From: Parabacteroides sp.
Lineage (GTDB): Bacteria; Bacteroidota; Bacteroidia; Bacteroidales; Tannerellaceae
Length of the DNA: 64,000 nt
Assembly (NCBI GenBank): GCA_017481945.1
Contig: JAFUOJ010000003.1
Coordinates: 1 to 64,000, forward strand
Direction of reading: 5' to 3'
This document shows positions 1 to 7,860 of the stretch, in pieces. Below the pieces are notes generated by a model. The model worked only from the letters and a program-made list of their open reading frames with translations. It was not told where the DNA came from and did no database searches. Position 1 is the stretch's first letter, and every line of letters starts with the position of its first letter. The translations under genes were made by a program, and so were the position numbers.

Positions 1-821
1 ATGGCTGTACCGAGTGGAATACCTTTTGCCACAAATACCTCAATTACGGGAACAACACTCGCAGGGTTGGCATACATAGGCACAGCAAGAACAACAGCTA
101 AAGGTACACCCCACCAATTTTCAGACGAGAGGTATTGTTCAAAAAATCCTTCGGGAACATAACCGTGCATCGCTGCACCTATGCCGATACCGATGATAAT
201 GTAGAACAACACACCACGCACAATGCCCCAAGATTCTTTTGTAATGGTAGGTAAACGCTTCAAGAAAGGTGTTTTCTCCACTTCCCACCTCTCGCTTTGT
301 GCGTTGGATTGCATCTGTGCATTCTTTACCCAATCACTCAAATAGGGCTCAAGTCGCATTCTACCTAAGATATACCCTGCAATCATCGACAACACCGTAC
401 CGCTAATCACATAGATAAGCGTAGCCTTTACTCCGAATGAGCCGAGAAACATTGCAATTGCCACCTCGCTGACCAATGGCGAAGCGATAAGGAAGGTGAG
501 CGTAACACCTAATGGAATACCCCCCTTGACAAAACCTATAAACAAAGGCACTGATGAGCAAGAGCAGAACGGTGTAATCCCCCCGAACAAGGCAGCCATA
601 AAGTAGTCCAAACCATAAAGTTTATGGGTTGTAAGGTATTGCCGTAGTCGCTCAATAGGGAAATAGGCATTGATAATCCCCATAACGAAACTTATGCAGA
701 ACAGCAGAATTATAATTTTTATAGTGTCGTAAACGAAGAAATTGACTGCTACTCCCAATGGCGTGGCGGCATCTATACCGAAGATGCCGTACACCAACCA
801 ATCTGCAAATTGTTGAATCAT
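1..821 (-). CDS. ArsP/UPF0718-family permease (3' end outside window)
   Basis: Reading leftwards from an ATG at 821, the frame stays open for 273 codons and leaves the window at base 1, so the C-terminus is missing. The visible protein is polytopic. A Cys-rich motif, TPFCSCSSVPLF, sits at about residues 83-94; it is characteristic of the DUF318/UPF0718 permeases that include ArsP, an exporter of trivalent organoarsenicals. The ATG overlaps the TGA of the thioredoxin-like gene before it (ATGA at 818-821), which implies translational coupling in the arsenical operon. Export of organoarsenicals is inferred from family and context; other UPF0718 permeases have unknown substrates. Confidence 0.8.
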   Translation of the reverse strand, partial: MIQQFADWLVYGIFGIDAATPLGVAVNFFVYDTIKIIILLFCISFVMGIINAYFPIERLRQYLTTHKLYGLDYFMAALFGGITPFCSCSSVPLFIGFVKGGIPLGVTLTFLIASPLVSEVAIAMFLGSFGVKATLIYVISGTVLSMIAGYILGRMRLEPYLSDWVKNAQMQSNAQSERWEVEKTPFLKRLPTITKESWGIVRGVLFYIIIGIGIGAAMHGYVPEGFFEQYLSSENWWGVPLAVVLAVPMYANPASVVPVIEVFVAKGIPLGTA

Positions 822-1051
822 AAGCCTAACAGTTCTTTAATTTCATTTTCACTTGGCACACGCCCTTTGATTTTCACTTCGCCATTTACGACAATAGCAG
901 GTGTTGAGAGGATGTTGTAGCTCATCATCTCCATAATGTCATCGACCTTTGTGAGAGTTACATCGAGATTATTCTCTTTGATTACCTTTTCGACTACATT
1001 GTAGGCTGTTTTACACTTACAACAACCTGGACCTAATACTTTTACTTCCAT
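818..1051 (-). CDS. Small thioredoxin/glutaredoxin-like protein, ArsE-like
   Basis: This 77-residue protein has a thioredoxin-like fold signature. An N-terminal beta strand leads into a Cys-rich redox motif, GPGCCKCKTA (residues 7-16), and a cis-Pro segment STPAIVVNG follows at about residues 49-57. It matches the TM0996/MTH895 family of very small disulfide proteins. It lies 4 bp after the ArsG-like gene and overlaps the permease start by 4 bp. In the described arsEFG system a small redox protein, ArsE, works with ArsF to reduce nitroaromatic arsenicals. Calling this one ArsE-like rests on position and fold, not on a measured match. Confidence 0.75.
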   Translation of the reverse strand: MEVKVLGPGCCKCKTAYNVVEKVIKENNLDVTLTKVDDIMEMMSYNILSTPAIVVNGEVKIKGRVPSENEIKELLGL

Positions 1052-1055
1052 AATC

Positions 1056-1763
1056 TTAAAAATAAACGGTTATACAATAATAAATTCCAATTAAAATAAA
1101 TATGATACCCACAGTGATATTCAGCCACTTCTGCACAGTTTGCATCTGCCCATAGATTTTACCTATCTGTCCTGCACTGAAAGCCAGCACCCAAGCTACA
1201 ACCAGCACAGGCAATGCGGTAGCAACTGCAAACAGGATGGGTAACAAATATCCCATTGCAGTCGTTGCCGACATCGGTATCAGCATTCCGAAATAGAAGA
1301 CTCCGCTTGACGGGCAAAATGCCAAAGCGAACAACACACCCAAAAGAAACGCACCCCAACCTCCGTGTTTTACAAAACGCTCTCCATTGCCATTAAACCC
1401 CAATGAGGGCAGTCGTAGTTTGCTTCCGAATAGCATATACAGACCTATCAACAGCAGAGCAAGGGGAAGTATCAATTCGCCATACTTGCTGATAAATTTT
1501 TGGATACCAAATAGGCTCGAACCTCCTTTAAGCAGAGCAATAAGCACCACGCCAAGCAGTGTGTATGCCACCACTCGTCCTAAAGTATAGAGCAGTCCGT
1601 TACGAAATATCCGCTTTCGGTCATCGATACTTTTGCCTATATAACCTATTGCAGCGATATTGGTTGCCAACGGACAAGGCGAAAGTGCCGTGAGCAATCC
1701 CAATAAAAACGCTGTCAAAATAGGTGTAGAACTGCTATCTAATAATGATTGTATCCACTCCAT
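1056..1763 (-). CDS. ArsG-family aminobenzylarsenical efflux permease (CcdA/DsbD-like)
   Basis: A 235-residue polytopic inner-membrane protein of the CcdA/DsbD transmembrane fold. It has two matched Cys-Pro motifs, SPCPLA at about residue 28 and FCPSSG at about residue 149, in equivalent positions of the two half-repeats. In the DsbD superfamily these cysteines pass electrons across the membrane, while ArsG members are described as exporters of aromatic aminobenzylarsenicals. It lies between the ArsF-like lipoprotein (4 bp upstream) and the ArsE-like redox protein (4 bp downstream), which supports the ArsG assignment over a cytochrome-biogenesis role. Confidence 0.8.
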   Translation of the reverse strand: MEWIQSLLDSSSTPILTAFLLGLLTALSPCPLATNIAAIGYIGKSIDDRKRIFRNGLLYTLGRVVAYTLLGVVLIALLKGGSSLFGIQKFISKYGELILPLALLLIGLYMLFGSKLRLPSLGFNGNGERFVKHGGWGAFLLGVLFALAFCPSSGVFYFGMLIPMSATTAMGYLLPILFAVATALPVLVVAWVLAFSAGQIGKIYGQMQTVQKWLNITVGIIFILIGIYYCITVYF

Positions 1764-1767
1764 AGTC

Positions 1768-2196
1768 TTAGTCGTTTAGCATTGTATTGATTTGCTCAGC
1801 AATGCCTTTTTTGAAACTTTCGGGATTTGTTCGGGCATTACCAAAGGCAAATTCTGTCATATTAGTGCTTTCTTCTTTTCCATTCTTGTCATAATCGACG
1901 ATAATAAGCGATGACCAACTTACCTCATATTTATCAGCAAGCGTTTCCTCTTCGGTTATATCTACCGATTTAAACACCAATTTCCCACTTCTTAGCTTAT
2001 CAGCAAAAGTAGTTTCCAATAACTCTGTCGTGTTTTTCTCAATAGCCACACAAGTGGCACAACGCTGTTTGTTGTGGAAGTACAACACCTCAACCACATC
2101 GTTCTTTACTTGTTCTTTTGATTCATTCTTTGCATTGCTATTACCGCAAGCAACCATACCCATACACAAGGCAATCATCAATAATTCTTTTTTCAT
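1768..2196 (-). CDS. ArsF-family lipoprotein (nitroaromatic arsenical reduction)
   Basis: The ATG at 2196 gives 142 residues beginning with a lipoprotein signal whose lipobox VACG places the modified cysteine at residue 17. An earlier possible start at 2238 only adds residues before this signal. The mature part carries a CATC redox motif at about residues 49-52 and a thioredoxin-like strand pattern (LVFKSVDITEEE, SSLIIVDYDKNG). ArsF proteins are annotated as a subunit of the nitrophenyl-compound reductase acting with ArsE and ArsG. It lies in one operon with both partners. Its lipoprotein state puts the reaction at the periplasmic face, which is my inference. Confidence 0.78.
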   Translation of the reverse strand: MKKELLMIALCMGMVACGNSNAKNESKEQVKNDVVEVLYFHNKQRCATCVAIEKNTTELLETTFADKLRSGKLVFKSVDITEEETLADKYEVSWSSLIIVDYDKNGKEESTNMTEFAFGNARTNPESFKKGIAEQINTMLND

Positions 2197-2264
2197 ACGC
2201 TTATTTATTTTAGATATTATTTGTAATTCGCAAAACAACGAACGCTATTTTAAAAAAAAGAGCT

Positions 2265-3161
2265 TTATTTCAAAGGCTCCATATGGATTCCTATATGTGT
2301 ATCTTTTCCAAATTCATATTTGAGTCGTTTTTCAACTTCACTTGCCAACGAATGTGCTTCAGCAAGTGGAGTATTTCCATTCATCCTAATATGTACTTCA
2401 ATAGCCAGATGGTTTCCTATACGGCGTGTTCGCAAATGGTGGGGCTCGCTCACCTCGGGGAACGAGCGAATAATTTCCAATATTATGTTTTCTGTTTCCG
2501 CAGGCAGAGAGCGTTCTAATAATTCATCAACGCAGGGTTTTAGCAATTGCACGGCAACCCTCATAATGAAGATACTTACAACAATAGCCGCCAACGGGTC
2601 TAAGATTCTCCATTGTTCTCCAAGGCAAATAGCACCACCAATGCCGATAAACGTACCTATTGATGAAAACGCATCGCTACGATGATGCCAAGCATTGGCA
2701 ATCATTGCTTGCGAATTAAGCCCCTTGGCTTTATGTATGGTGTAGCGATAGAGAAGTTCTTTAAGTAAGATTGACAAAGCCGCAACTATAAGTGCCAATA
2801 TACTCGGAGTAGCCAAAGGTTTGCCATTAATCGTATCGAAAACACTTTTCGCGCCATTGAACATTATACCGATACCTACAAAGAATAGTATCAGTCCAAT
2901 AATAGCCGTAGCCAATGTTTCATATTTGCCATGACCATAGTCATGTCCCTCGTCCTCAGGTTTGCCCGATATACGGACAAAGGCGACTACAATGATGTCG
3001 GTAACGAAATCCGACAAAGAGTGTACTGCGTCGGCAACCATTGCAGCACTATGACCAACAATGCCAGCAACGAACTTGAAGAAAAGCAACGCAAAGTTTA
3101 CGATACTACCTGTCCAAGTAACTCGAAAAATCTCTTTTTCACGATTTGATTGCGGTAACAT
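2265..3161 (-). CDS. Cation diffusion facilitator family exporter
   Basis: A 298-residue inner-membrane metal/proton antiporter. The N-terminal part has the family's metal site on two helices: HSAAMVADAVHSLSDFVTD (about residues 37-55) and, later, AWHHRSDAFSS (about residues 156-166), which supply the His/Asp ligands of CDF proteins. The C-terminal cytoplasmic domain (ELLERSLPAETE to the end) has the ferredoxin-like fold with the typical HHLRTRRIGNHLAIEVHI strand. The likely substrates are zinc, iron or other divalent ions. It sits between the DUF4405 gene (9 bp) and the ArsF-like gene, so metal and arsenical resistance are under one ArsR-type promoter. Confidence 0.9.
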   Translation of the reverse strand: MLPQSNREKEIFRVTWTGSIVNFALLFFKFVAGIVGHSAAMVADAVHSLSDFVTDIIVVAFVRISGKPEDEGHDYGHGKYETLATAIIGLILFFVGIGIMFNGAKSVFDTINGKPLATPSILALIVAALSILLKELLYRYTIHKAKGLNSQAMIANAWHHRSDAFSSIGTFIGIGGAICLGEQWRILDPLAAIVVSIFIMRVAVQLLKPCVDELLERSLPAETENIILEIIRSFPEVSEPHHLRTRRIGNHLAIEVHIRMNGNTPLAEAHSLASEVEKRLKYEFGKDTHIGIHMEPLK

Positions 3162-3170
3162 AGTAAATTG

Positions 3171-3593
3171 CTATTTATTTAGGCTCTTTCGCAAAATAGG
3201 TATCCGCTTAATGATATGCCCCATGGCAAAAAGTGAAAACAGAATACCTATACGATAATGCCACAGACCGACACCAGAGTTTGCTCCCGATACGACAAAC
3301 ATTACTACTCCCGTGATGGTTATGATGATACCTATCAAAGTCAGTATTGTTGTAATATGTCTGTTTTTACTCGACTTACCTTTAAGAAGCGACTTATACC
3401 AGCCAATGTGCATCTTAACGTGCAACACAGCAAAAATAGCAAACAGCAAACCTGACAGAGAGTGACCCCAAGCCCAAATCTCCCAACTGAGATGATTTGT
3501 GCCGTGCCCTGCGATGTGCATGCCGATTCCTGTTATAGCGGTTAGAAAAAAACATGGAAGCAATATCCAATCTACAACGAAAATCTTTTTCAT
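3171..3593 (-). CDS. DUF4405-type small membrane protein
   Basis: The ATG at 3593 gives 140 residues; longer readings start inside the upstream arsR gene and look unnatural. There are about four transmembrane helices with histidines placed near helix ends (GIGMHIAGHG, AWGHSLSG, VLHVKMHIGWYKS, LWHYRIGI, AMGHIIKRIP), as in DUF4405 and other cytochrome b561-like proteins that may bind haem. It follows arsR by 31 bp and precedes the CDF gene by 9 bp. A membrane redox role serving the ArsE/ArsF/ArsG chain is possible but unproven. Confidence 0.75.
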   Translation of the reverse strand: MKKIFVVDWILLPCFFLTAITGIGMHIAGHGTNHLSWEIWAWGHSLSGLLFAIFAVLHVKMHIGWYKSLLKGKSSKNRHITTILTLIGIIITITGVVMFVVSGANSGVGLWHYRIGILFSLFAMGHIIKRIPILRKSLNK

Positions 3594-3624
3594 AACATAG
3601 ACTATTATATCAATATACAACAAC

Positions 3625-3951
3625 TTATTCGCAGCAACTCTCCTTCTTGCACTCACATTGCCCGAGGAACTCCACGAACAGTTCCTGTGCCAATCGCCAA
3701 TTGTCACGATTGATGCAATATTTGACCTTTGGAGTTTCGACTTCACCTTGTATCAATCCCGCATCTTTCAGTTCTTTCAGATGTTGTGAAACTGTCGCCT
3801 TTGCAATCGGCAATTCCTCGTGAATATCACCAAAGTAACATTGCGTCTGTTTTGCAAGGAATTGGAGTATCGCTATACGGGCAGGGTGTCCCATCGCCTT
3901 TGCAAATCGTGCAACTTGCTCTTGTTTTATACTATAATCTTTATTTGCCAT
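3625..3951 (-). CDS. ArsR-family metalloregulator
   Basis: A 108-residue winged-helix repressor. The recognition helix reads IAKATVSQHLKELKDAGL (about residues 49-66), preceded by the usual GHPARIAILQFL helix. The C-terminal tail contains a cluster of cysteines, GQCECKKESCCE, a plausible thiol site for As(III), Sb(III) or soft metals. An in-frame ATG at 3957 would add two residues. Longer starts are excluded because the promoter (-7 box at 3975-3982) lies inside them. It is the first gene of the operon and most likely represses it until arsenic or metal binds. Confidence 0.9.
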   Translation of the reverse strand: MANKDYSIKQEQVARFAKAMGHPARIAILQFLAKQTQCYFGDIHEELPIAKATVSQHLKELKDAGLIQGEVETPKVKYCINRDNWRLAQELFVEFLGQCECKKESCCE

Positions 3952-3974
3952 AATCATACATTGTTTGTTGTTCG

Positions 3975-4005
3975 CAAAAGTACGAATAATATCTAAAACG
4001 ACAAA
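3975..4005 (-). promoter_or_regulatory. Bacteroidetes-type promoter of the arsR operon
   Basis: On the minus strand a TTTGT at 4005-4001 is followed after about 19 bp by TACTTTTG (3982-3975), a perfect TAnnTTTG -7 box. Transcription would start just before the arsR ATG at 3951. Confidence 0.8.
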
Positions 4006-4043
4006 GAAATCCTCAATAATATTCACAATTTAGATTCTTTTTG

Positions 4044-4156
4044 TACCTTTGTGGTGTCAAGAGTTACCACATTGTGGCAAAGCAATGAAGAACTCAGAAA
4101 TACGAACGGTTGCTATCTCGTTATCCAATTTCCAAGCAATCCGAATAACCGTTTAA
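4044..4156 (+). other. Unexplained promoter-like box, inverted repeats and 23-codon frame upstream of arsR
   Basis: TACCTTTG at 4044-4051 matches the -7 box on the plus strand. It is followed by inverted arms GTGGT/ACCAC and an ATG at 4085 that opens 23 codons, ending at 4156. The arms AACGGTT and AACCGTT lie near the start and end of that frame. I recognise no peptide family. It could be the leader of a lost gene, the edge of an inserted element carrying the arsenic operon, or an operator region for the divergent arsR promoter. Confidence 0.35.
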
Positions 4157-4193
4157 TTTTAAGATAATTGCAAATTCTGCGATTTTTTTTAAA

Positions 4194-4225
4194 AAAAGAC
4201 AGAGTTTGAGAAAAACCTGTCTTTT
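4194..4225 (-). terminator. Intrinsic terminator after ychF
   Basis: AAAAGACAG (4194-4202) pairs with CTGTCTTTT (4217-4225). On the minus strand the stem is followed by a long T run, so it ends ychF transcription. The flanking A/T runs could make it bidirectional. Confidence 0.7.
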
Positions 4226-4252
4226 CAAAATCTTTTTTATGTGACAATGTCT

Positions 4253-5356
4253 TTATACGTTGAAGCGGAAGTGCATAATATCACCATCCTGAACGATATA
4301 TTCCTTTCCTTCAACACTCATTTTTCCTGCCTCTTTCACCGCTGTTTCTGAGCCATACGAGATATAATCTTCATACTTGATTACTTCAGCACGAATAAAG
4401 CCCTTTTCAAAGTCCGTATGGATAACACCCGCACATTGAGGGGCTTTCCAACCCTTATGGAATGTCCAAGCACGTACTTCATCGGGACCTGCTGTAAGGA
4501 AAGTCTGTAAGTTCAATAGTTTATAAGCTGATTTAATCAAACGGCTTACCCCTGATTCTTCCAAACCGATCTCTTGTAAGAACATTTGACGTTCTTCATA
4601 AGTCTCAAATTCTGCTATTTCGCTTTCAATTTTAGCAGCAACGATTAGGATTTCAGCTCCTTCATCTTTAACAGCCTCTTTAACAGCTTCTACATATTTA
4701 TTTCCGTTTACAGCGCTGGCTTCATCTACGTTACAAACATACATAACCGGCTTATCTGTCAATAGGAATAGATCATGTGCAATTTTTTGCTCATCTTTTG
4801 TTTCAAAAGTGACTGTACGGGCACTTTTACCCTGTTCCAAAGCCTCTTTGTATTTACAAAGTACTTCGTAAGCGATTTTAGCCTGCTTATCACCTCCTGT
4901 TTGTGCCTGTTTTTGAACTTTAGCAATACGGCTATCAATCGTTTCCAAGTCTTTGATTTGCAGTTCGGCGTCAATGATTTCTTTATCACGTACCGGATCT
5001 ACCCGGCCGTCTACATGCACGATGTTATCGTCATCAAAGCAACGTAATACATGTAAAATCGCATCTGTTTCGCGAATGTTAGCCAAGAATTTGTTTCCTA
5101 AACCTTCTCCTTTGCTCGCTCCTTTGACAAGGCCGGCAATATCAACGATTTCAACCGTTGTTGGAATCACTCGTTGAGGATGTTCAATCTCTGCTAATTT
5201 ATTTAGACGTTCATCAGGTACAGTGATCACACCTACGTTCGGTTCAATTGTACAGAACGGAAAGTTTGCTGACTGTGCTTTTGCATTTGACAAGCAATTG
5301 AAAAGAGTTGACTTTCCTACGTTGGGAAGTCCTACAATACCACATTGTAAAGCCAT
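4253..5356 (-). CDS. ychF: Redox-regulated ATPase YchF (OBG family)
   Basis: The 367 residues match the full length of YchF. The P-loop GLPNVGKST is at residues 8-16, followed by the switch region DIAGLVKGASKGEGLGNKF. A coiled-coil insert follows, with the specificity motif near NVDE, and a C-terminal TGS-like domain contains the strand FRFNV at the very end. YchF is a ribosome-associated P-loop ATPase of the translation and oxidative-stress network in the cytoplasm. It stands alone, with a -7 box CAAAGATA (minus strand TATCTTTG) at 5382-5389 and its own terminator. Confidence 0.96.
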   Translation of the reverse strand: MALQCGIVGLPNVGKSTLFNCLSNAKAQSANFPFCTIEPNVGVITVPDERLNKLAEIEHPQRVIPTTVEIVDIAGLVKGASKGEGLGNKFLANIRETDAILHVLRCFDDDNIVHVDGRVDPVRDKEIIDAELQIKDLETIDSRIAKVQKQAQTGGDKQAKIAYEVLCKYKEALEQGKSARTVTFETKDEQKIAHDLFLLTDKPVMYVCNVDEASAVNGNKYVEAVKEAVKDEGAEILIVAAKIESEIAEFETYEERQMFLQEIGLEESGVSRLIKSAYKLLNLQTFLTAGPDEVRAWTFHKGWKAPQCAGVIHTDFEKGFIRAEVIKYEDYISYGSETAVKEAGKMSVEGKEYIVQDGDIMHFRFNV

Positions 5357-5381
5357 AATTTATAGTTTTCTTTTAAAGTCG

Positions 5382-5389
5382 CAAAGATA
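5382..5389 (-). promoter_or_regulatory. -7 box of ychF
   Basis: TATCTTTG on the minus strand, 26 bp before the ychF start, matches TAnnTTTG. No good -33 element is visible. Confidence 0.55.
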
Positions 5390-5553
5390 ATGATTTTTAG
5401 ACTAAAATTACTCGCTGAAAAAATTACAATTACTTTGGAATGAGTCCAATCCCTTTTTCGGCCTGTTTTTTGTTCTATTTAGGGCGGTTTACGCCTTTAT
5501 TTTGAGAAAATCTCTAACTTTGAAAAGTTCTATTTCATAAAAGGTTGATTGTT

Positions 5554-6555
5554 ATGAAGAAAAACGTTGCGTTAGCTTTGTCGAGCGGAGGACCGAGAGG
5601 CTTTGCTTACATTGGAGCCATAGAGGAGCTACTTGAAAGAGGGTATCACATTACCTCTGTAGCTGGAACTTCGATTGGATCATTGATTGGAGGTATTTAT
5701 GCTGCCGGAAAGTTGGCTGAGTTTAAAGAATGGCTCTATTCATTGGACACTTGGCAGGTTTTTACCTTGATGGATCTGTCGATTGGCAAGAATCACTTAG
5801 TTAAAGGAGAGAAAATCATCCAGGCCATTATGGAGATTGTTCCCGATGTAGACATTGAAGCCTTGCAAATCCCTTATCGCGCTGTCGCAACCGATTTATA
5901 CACCGGCGAAGAGGTCGTCTTCGACCGGGGAAAGCTCTTCACCGCCATCCGATCTTCCATTTCGATCCCTTCTTTGTTCCGTCCGGTAAAGCATGGAATA
6001 ACTACTTTGATTGACGGAGGGATTGCCAACTGTTTACCTCTAAATCGGGTGGTTCGGACGGGAGATGATATATTGGTAGCCTTTGATGTCAATGATGTAG
6101 ATGTAAAAGAGATACGTGGAATCCTTACCCGGGAGAATAACGCTCTGCTTACAGATGAGAATTATCTACAAACAAAACGTGCCGAAATACATGAACTGAT
6201 GGATCATATCTCCGCAGAGAGCGGAGTCAGCCTCGTCAAACGTCTTAAGTATGTCGGTAGTCGGGGGATTGCCTTATTAAAAGACATTGTGACCTACCAA
6301 CGCCTGTATGACGAAGATGAAGCCTTGGAATATGGAGACAATTACTATGACCTATTGGATAGAACCTTTAGTTTGATGAATCATCGAAACACAGAGCTGT
6401 CTATCCAACTCTACAAACCCGATGTCTTGGCGAAAATGCCTTTTGACGCATACGGAGAGATTGCCGACTACGCTAAAGCCCAAGAAATAGCGGAGAACGG
6501 ACGCATTCTCATGCGTGAAGCCCTCGATCAATACGAACAATCGCAGGCTCATTAG
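5554..6555 (+). CDS. Patatin-like phospholipase
   Basis: ATG at 5554 gives 333 residues; a TTG three codons earlier is a weaker start. The N-terminus shows the patatin oxyanion-hole motif SSGGPRG (about residues 9-15), the nucleophile elbow GTSIG (Ser at about residue 40) and the catalytic DGG at about residues 151-153. This is the complete Ser-Asp dyad of this serine acyl-hydrolase family. There is no signal peptide, so it probably acts on membrane lipids from the cytoplasmic side, like the RssA/YlbK group. It is divergent from ychF, with TAACTTTG at 5515-5522 as its likely -7 box. The exact substrate is unknown. Confidence 0.88.
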   Translation: MKKNVALALSSGGPRGFAYIGAIEELLERGYHITSVAGTSIGSLIGGIYAAGKLAEFKEWLYSLDTWQVFTLMDLSIGKNHLVKGEKIIQAIMEIVPDVDIEALQIPYRAVATDLYTGEEVVFDRGKLFTAIRSSISIPSLFRPVKHGITTLIDGGIANCLPLNRVVRTGDDILVAFDVNDVDVKEIRGILTRENNALLTDENYLQTKRAEIHELMDHISAESGVSLVKRLKYVGSRGIALLKDIVTYQRLYDEDEALEYGDNYYDLLDRTFSLMNHRNTELSIQLYKPDVLAKMPFDAYGEIADYAKAQEIAENGRILMREALDQYEQSQAH

Positions 6556-6574
6556 CCTAAGTCCAGACATAGAG

Positions 6575-6606
6575 AGGCGCAAGAGGTGACTCCTGCGCCT
6601 TTTTTG
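6575..6606 (+). terminator. Intrinsic terminator after the patatin gene
   Basis: AGGCGCA (6575-6581) pairs with TGCGCCT (6594-6600), followed by TTTTTT on the plus strand. Confidence 0.7.
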
Positions 6607-6629
6607 TGTTTTCAGGGATTAAGAAATGA

Positions 6630-7694
6630 TTATTGGATGCTTATCTCTTCAATGGGTTGCTTCTGTTCTTTGTCCAAAGGATGGGATTGATAAGTTACCC
6701 TATCGAAATCAATCTTTTTAAGGTCGATACAACGGATTGTATTGTTGTAAGCCGTCTTATAGTAAACTCGCCGGTGCGTTAAATCGATGGCAGAGGTCCA
6801 TTGCGTAGTACTGGGGATATTCGGCACCTCGCCTTTCGGATGTTCAGTGCCGATGGGGATATCAAAATTGTTGAGAATATGAAAACATTGCGTCACCGTC
6901 TCGAAACCCGTTGCCAATTTGGGGGCAGTCGCCCGATAAAAAGCCGCTCTTACAAAGCGAGAGGGCGGTGTTGCGTCTCCGGGAAGTCCTAAGAAGCCTG
7001 AATTGCCTCCGATAGGCGAGAGGAGGATTTCGCTGAACGCCTGGTCGGGTGCGCTACCCGGATAAAGATTGACATAATTATTCAGATTGGCCAAATGCCA
7101 CTCGAAGCCGGGAGCATTCGTCAGTACGCCGACCCTGTTTTCATAAAAATGCGGGACTCCATCCACGATTTCGAGTACGACCTGACGGCCGGAAGCGTCT
7201 CCGATTCTCCAATGTACCACCGCCTCCTGCTCCAACCCGACAATACGCACGTTAGAGATTGCCTCGATCACCTCATTCACCGTTTCAAACTGTGTCAAGA
7301 GCCATTCATTCACCTGAAGGTCTGCCAACGTGATTGTATTCTGTGCCGGATCATACGGAAGATAGTTTCCATATTTGGGAAAGAAGAACAGACCCGTCGA
7401 AAGCCCCGCTTCATTAATGCCTTCCGCAATAAAGTCCTTCATAACAACCGAAAGCCCGATGACTCCATAGCGCGCGAAGAATGTCAGCCCCTTTTGACCG
7501 GTGGGAGTATAGGAAACCAACTTTTGACCTCTCGGTATAACGACGTATTCACTCGGCAAGGCCCCTTTTGCCCACTCAATCGTCCTGGCTTGTATGTAAC
7601 TTCCGTCTTGTGCCGACAACGCAATGCCGGTACAGGCTCCTGCCGGAAACAGACCGCCCAATGAGGCGGTCAATCCTACTAAAAAGTGATTCAT
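6630..7694 (-). CDS. Choloylglycine hydrolase-family enzyme (bile salt hydrolase or penicillin V acylase-like)
   Basis: A 354-residue Ntn-hydrolase. A hydrophobic leader ends in GACTGIALS, so removal of about 20 residues would expose Cys21 as the N-terminal nucleophile. The arginine of the substrate pocket is in ARTIEW (about residues 37-42), where most bile salt hydrolases have Asp instead of Glu. Later motifs INEAGLS and the segment EVNEWLL are also family-like. The presence of a leader suggests a periplasmic location. The reaction would be hydrolysis of an amide such as a glycine/taurine bile salt or an acyl side chain; sequence alone does not separate these. Single gene, minus strand. Confidence 0.85.
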   Translation of the reverse strand: MNHFLVGLTASLGGLFPAGACTGIALSAQDGSYIQARTIEWAKGALPSEYVVIPRGQKLVSYTPTGQKGLTFFARYGVIGLSVVMKDFIAEGINEAGLSTGLFFFPKYGNYLPYDPAQNTITLADLQVNEWLLTQFETVNEVIEAISNVRIVGLEQEAVVHWRIGDASGRQVVLEIVDGVPHFYENRVGVLTNAPGFEWHLANLNNYVNLYPGSAPDQAFSEILLSPIGGNSGFLGLPGDATPPSRFVRAAFYRATAPKLATGFETVTQCFHILNNFDIPIGTEHPKGEVPNIPSTTQWTSAIDLTHRRVYYKTAYNNTIRCIDLKKIDFDRVTYQSHPLDKEQKQPIEEISIQ

Positions 7695-7805
7695 AGAAAC
7701 TATTTCTTCTTGTTGTGTAGCCTATAAACCGTTCAGCTCCCCTTTTTGTTTTGGAAATCTTCTTTTCAGACCGCCTGAAAATCTCTTTCACCCCCTTAAA
7801 ACAAT

Positions 7806-7841
7806 GTCGGGGGATTGAAAAATCCTTTTCAATCCCCCGAC
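7806..7841 (-). terminator. 16-bp perfect hairpin between DUF6261 and hydrolase genes
   Basis: Bases 7806-7821 pair perfectly with 7826-7841 around the 4-nt loop ATCC, with a run of five G:C pairs in the stem. It lies 20 bp past the DUF6261 stop. The T tract on the minus strand is short (TTGTTTT), so terminator is the best but not the only reading; an mRNA-stabilising stem is an alternative. Confidence 0.6.
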
Positions 7842-7860
7842 TTCTTCATACAAAAAAGAC

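Noticed and set aside
7095-7664. Long plus-strand frame opposite the choloylglycine-hydrolase gene
   Set aside because: It has no family motif and mirrors the coding strand of a well-supported enzyme.
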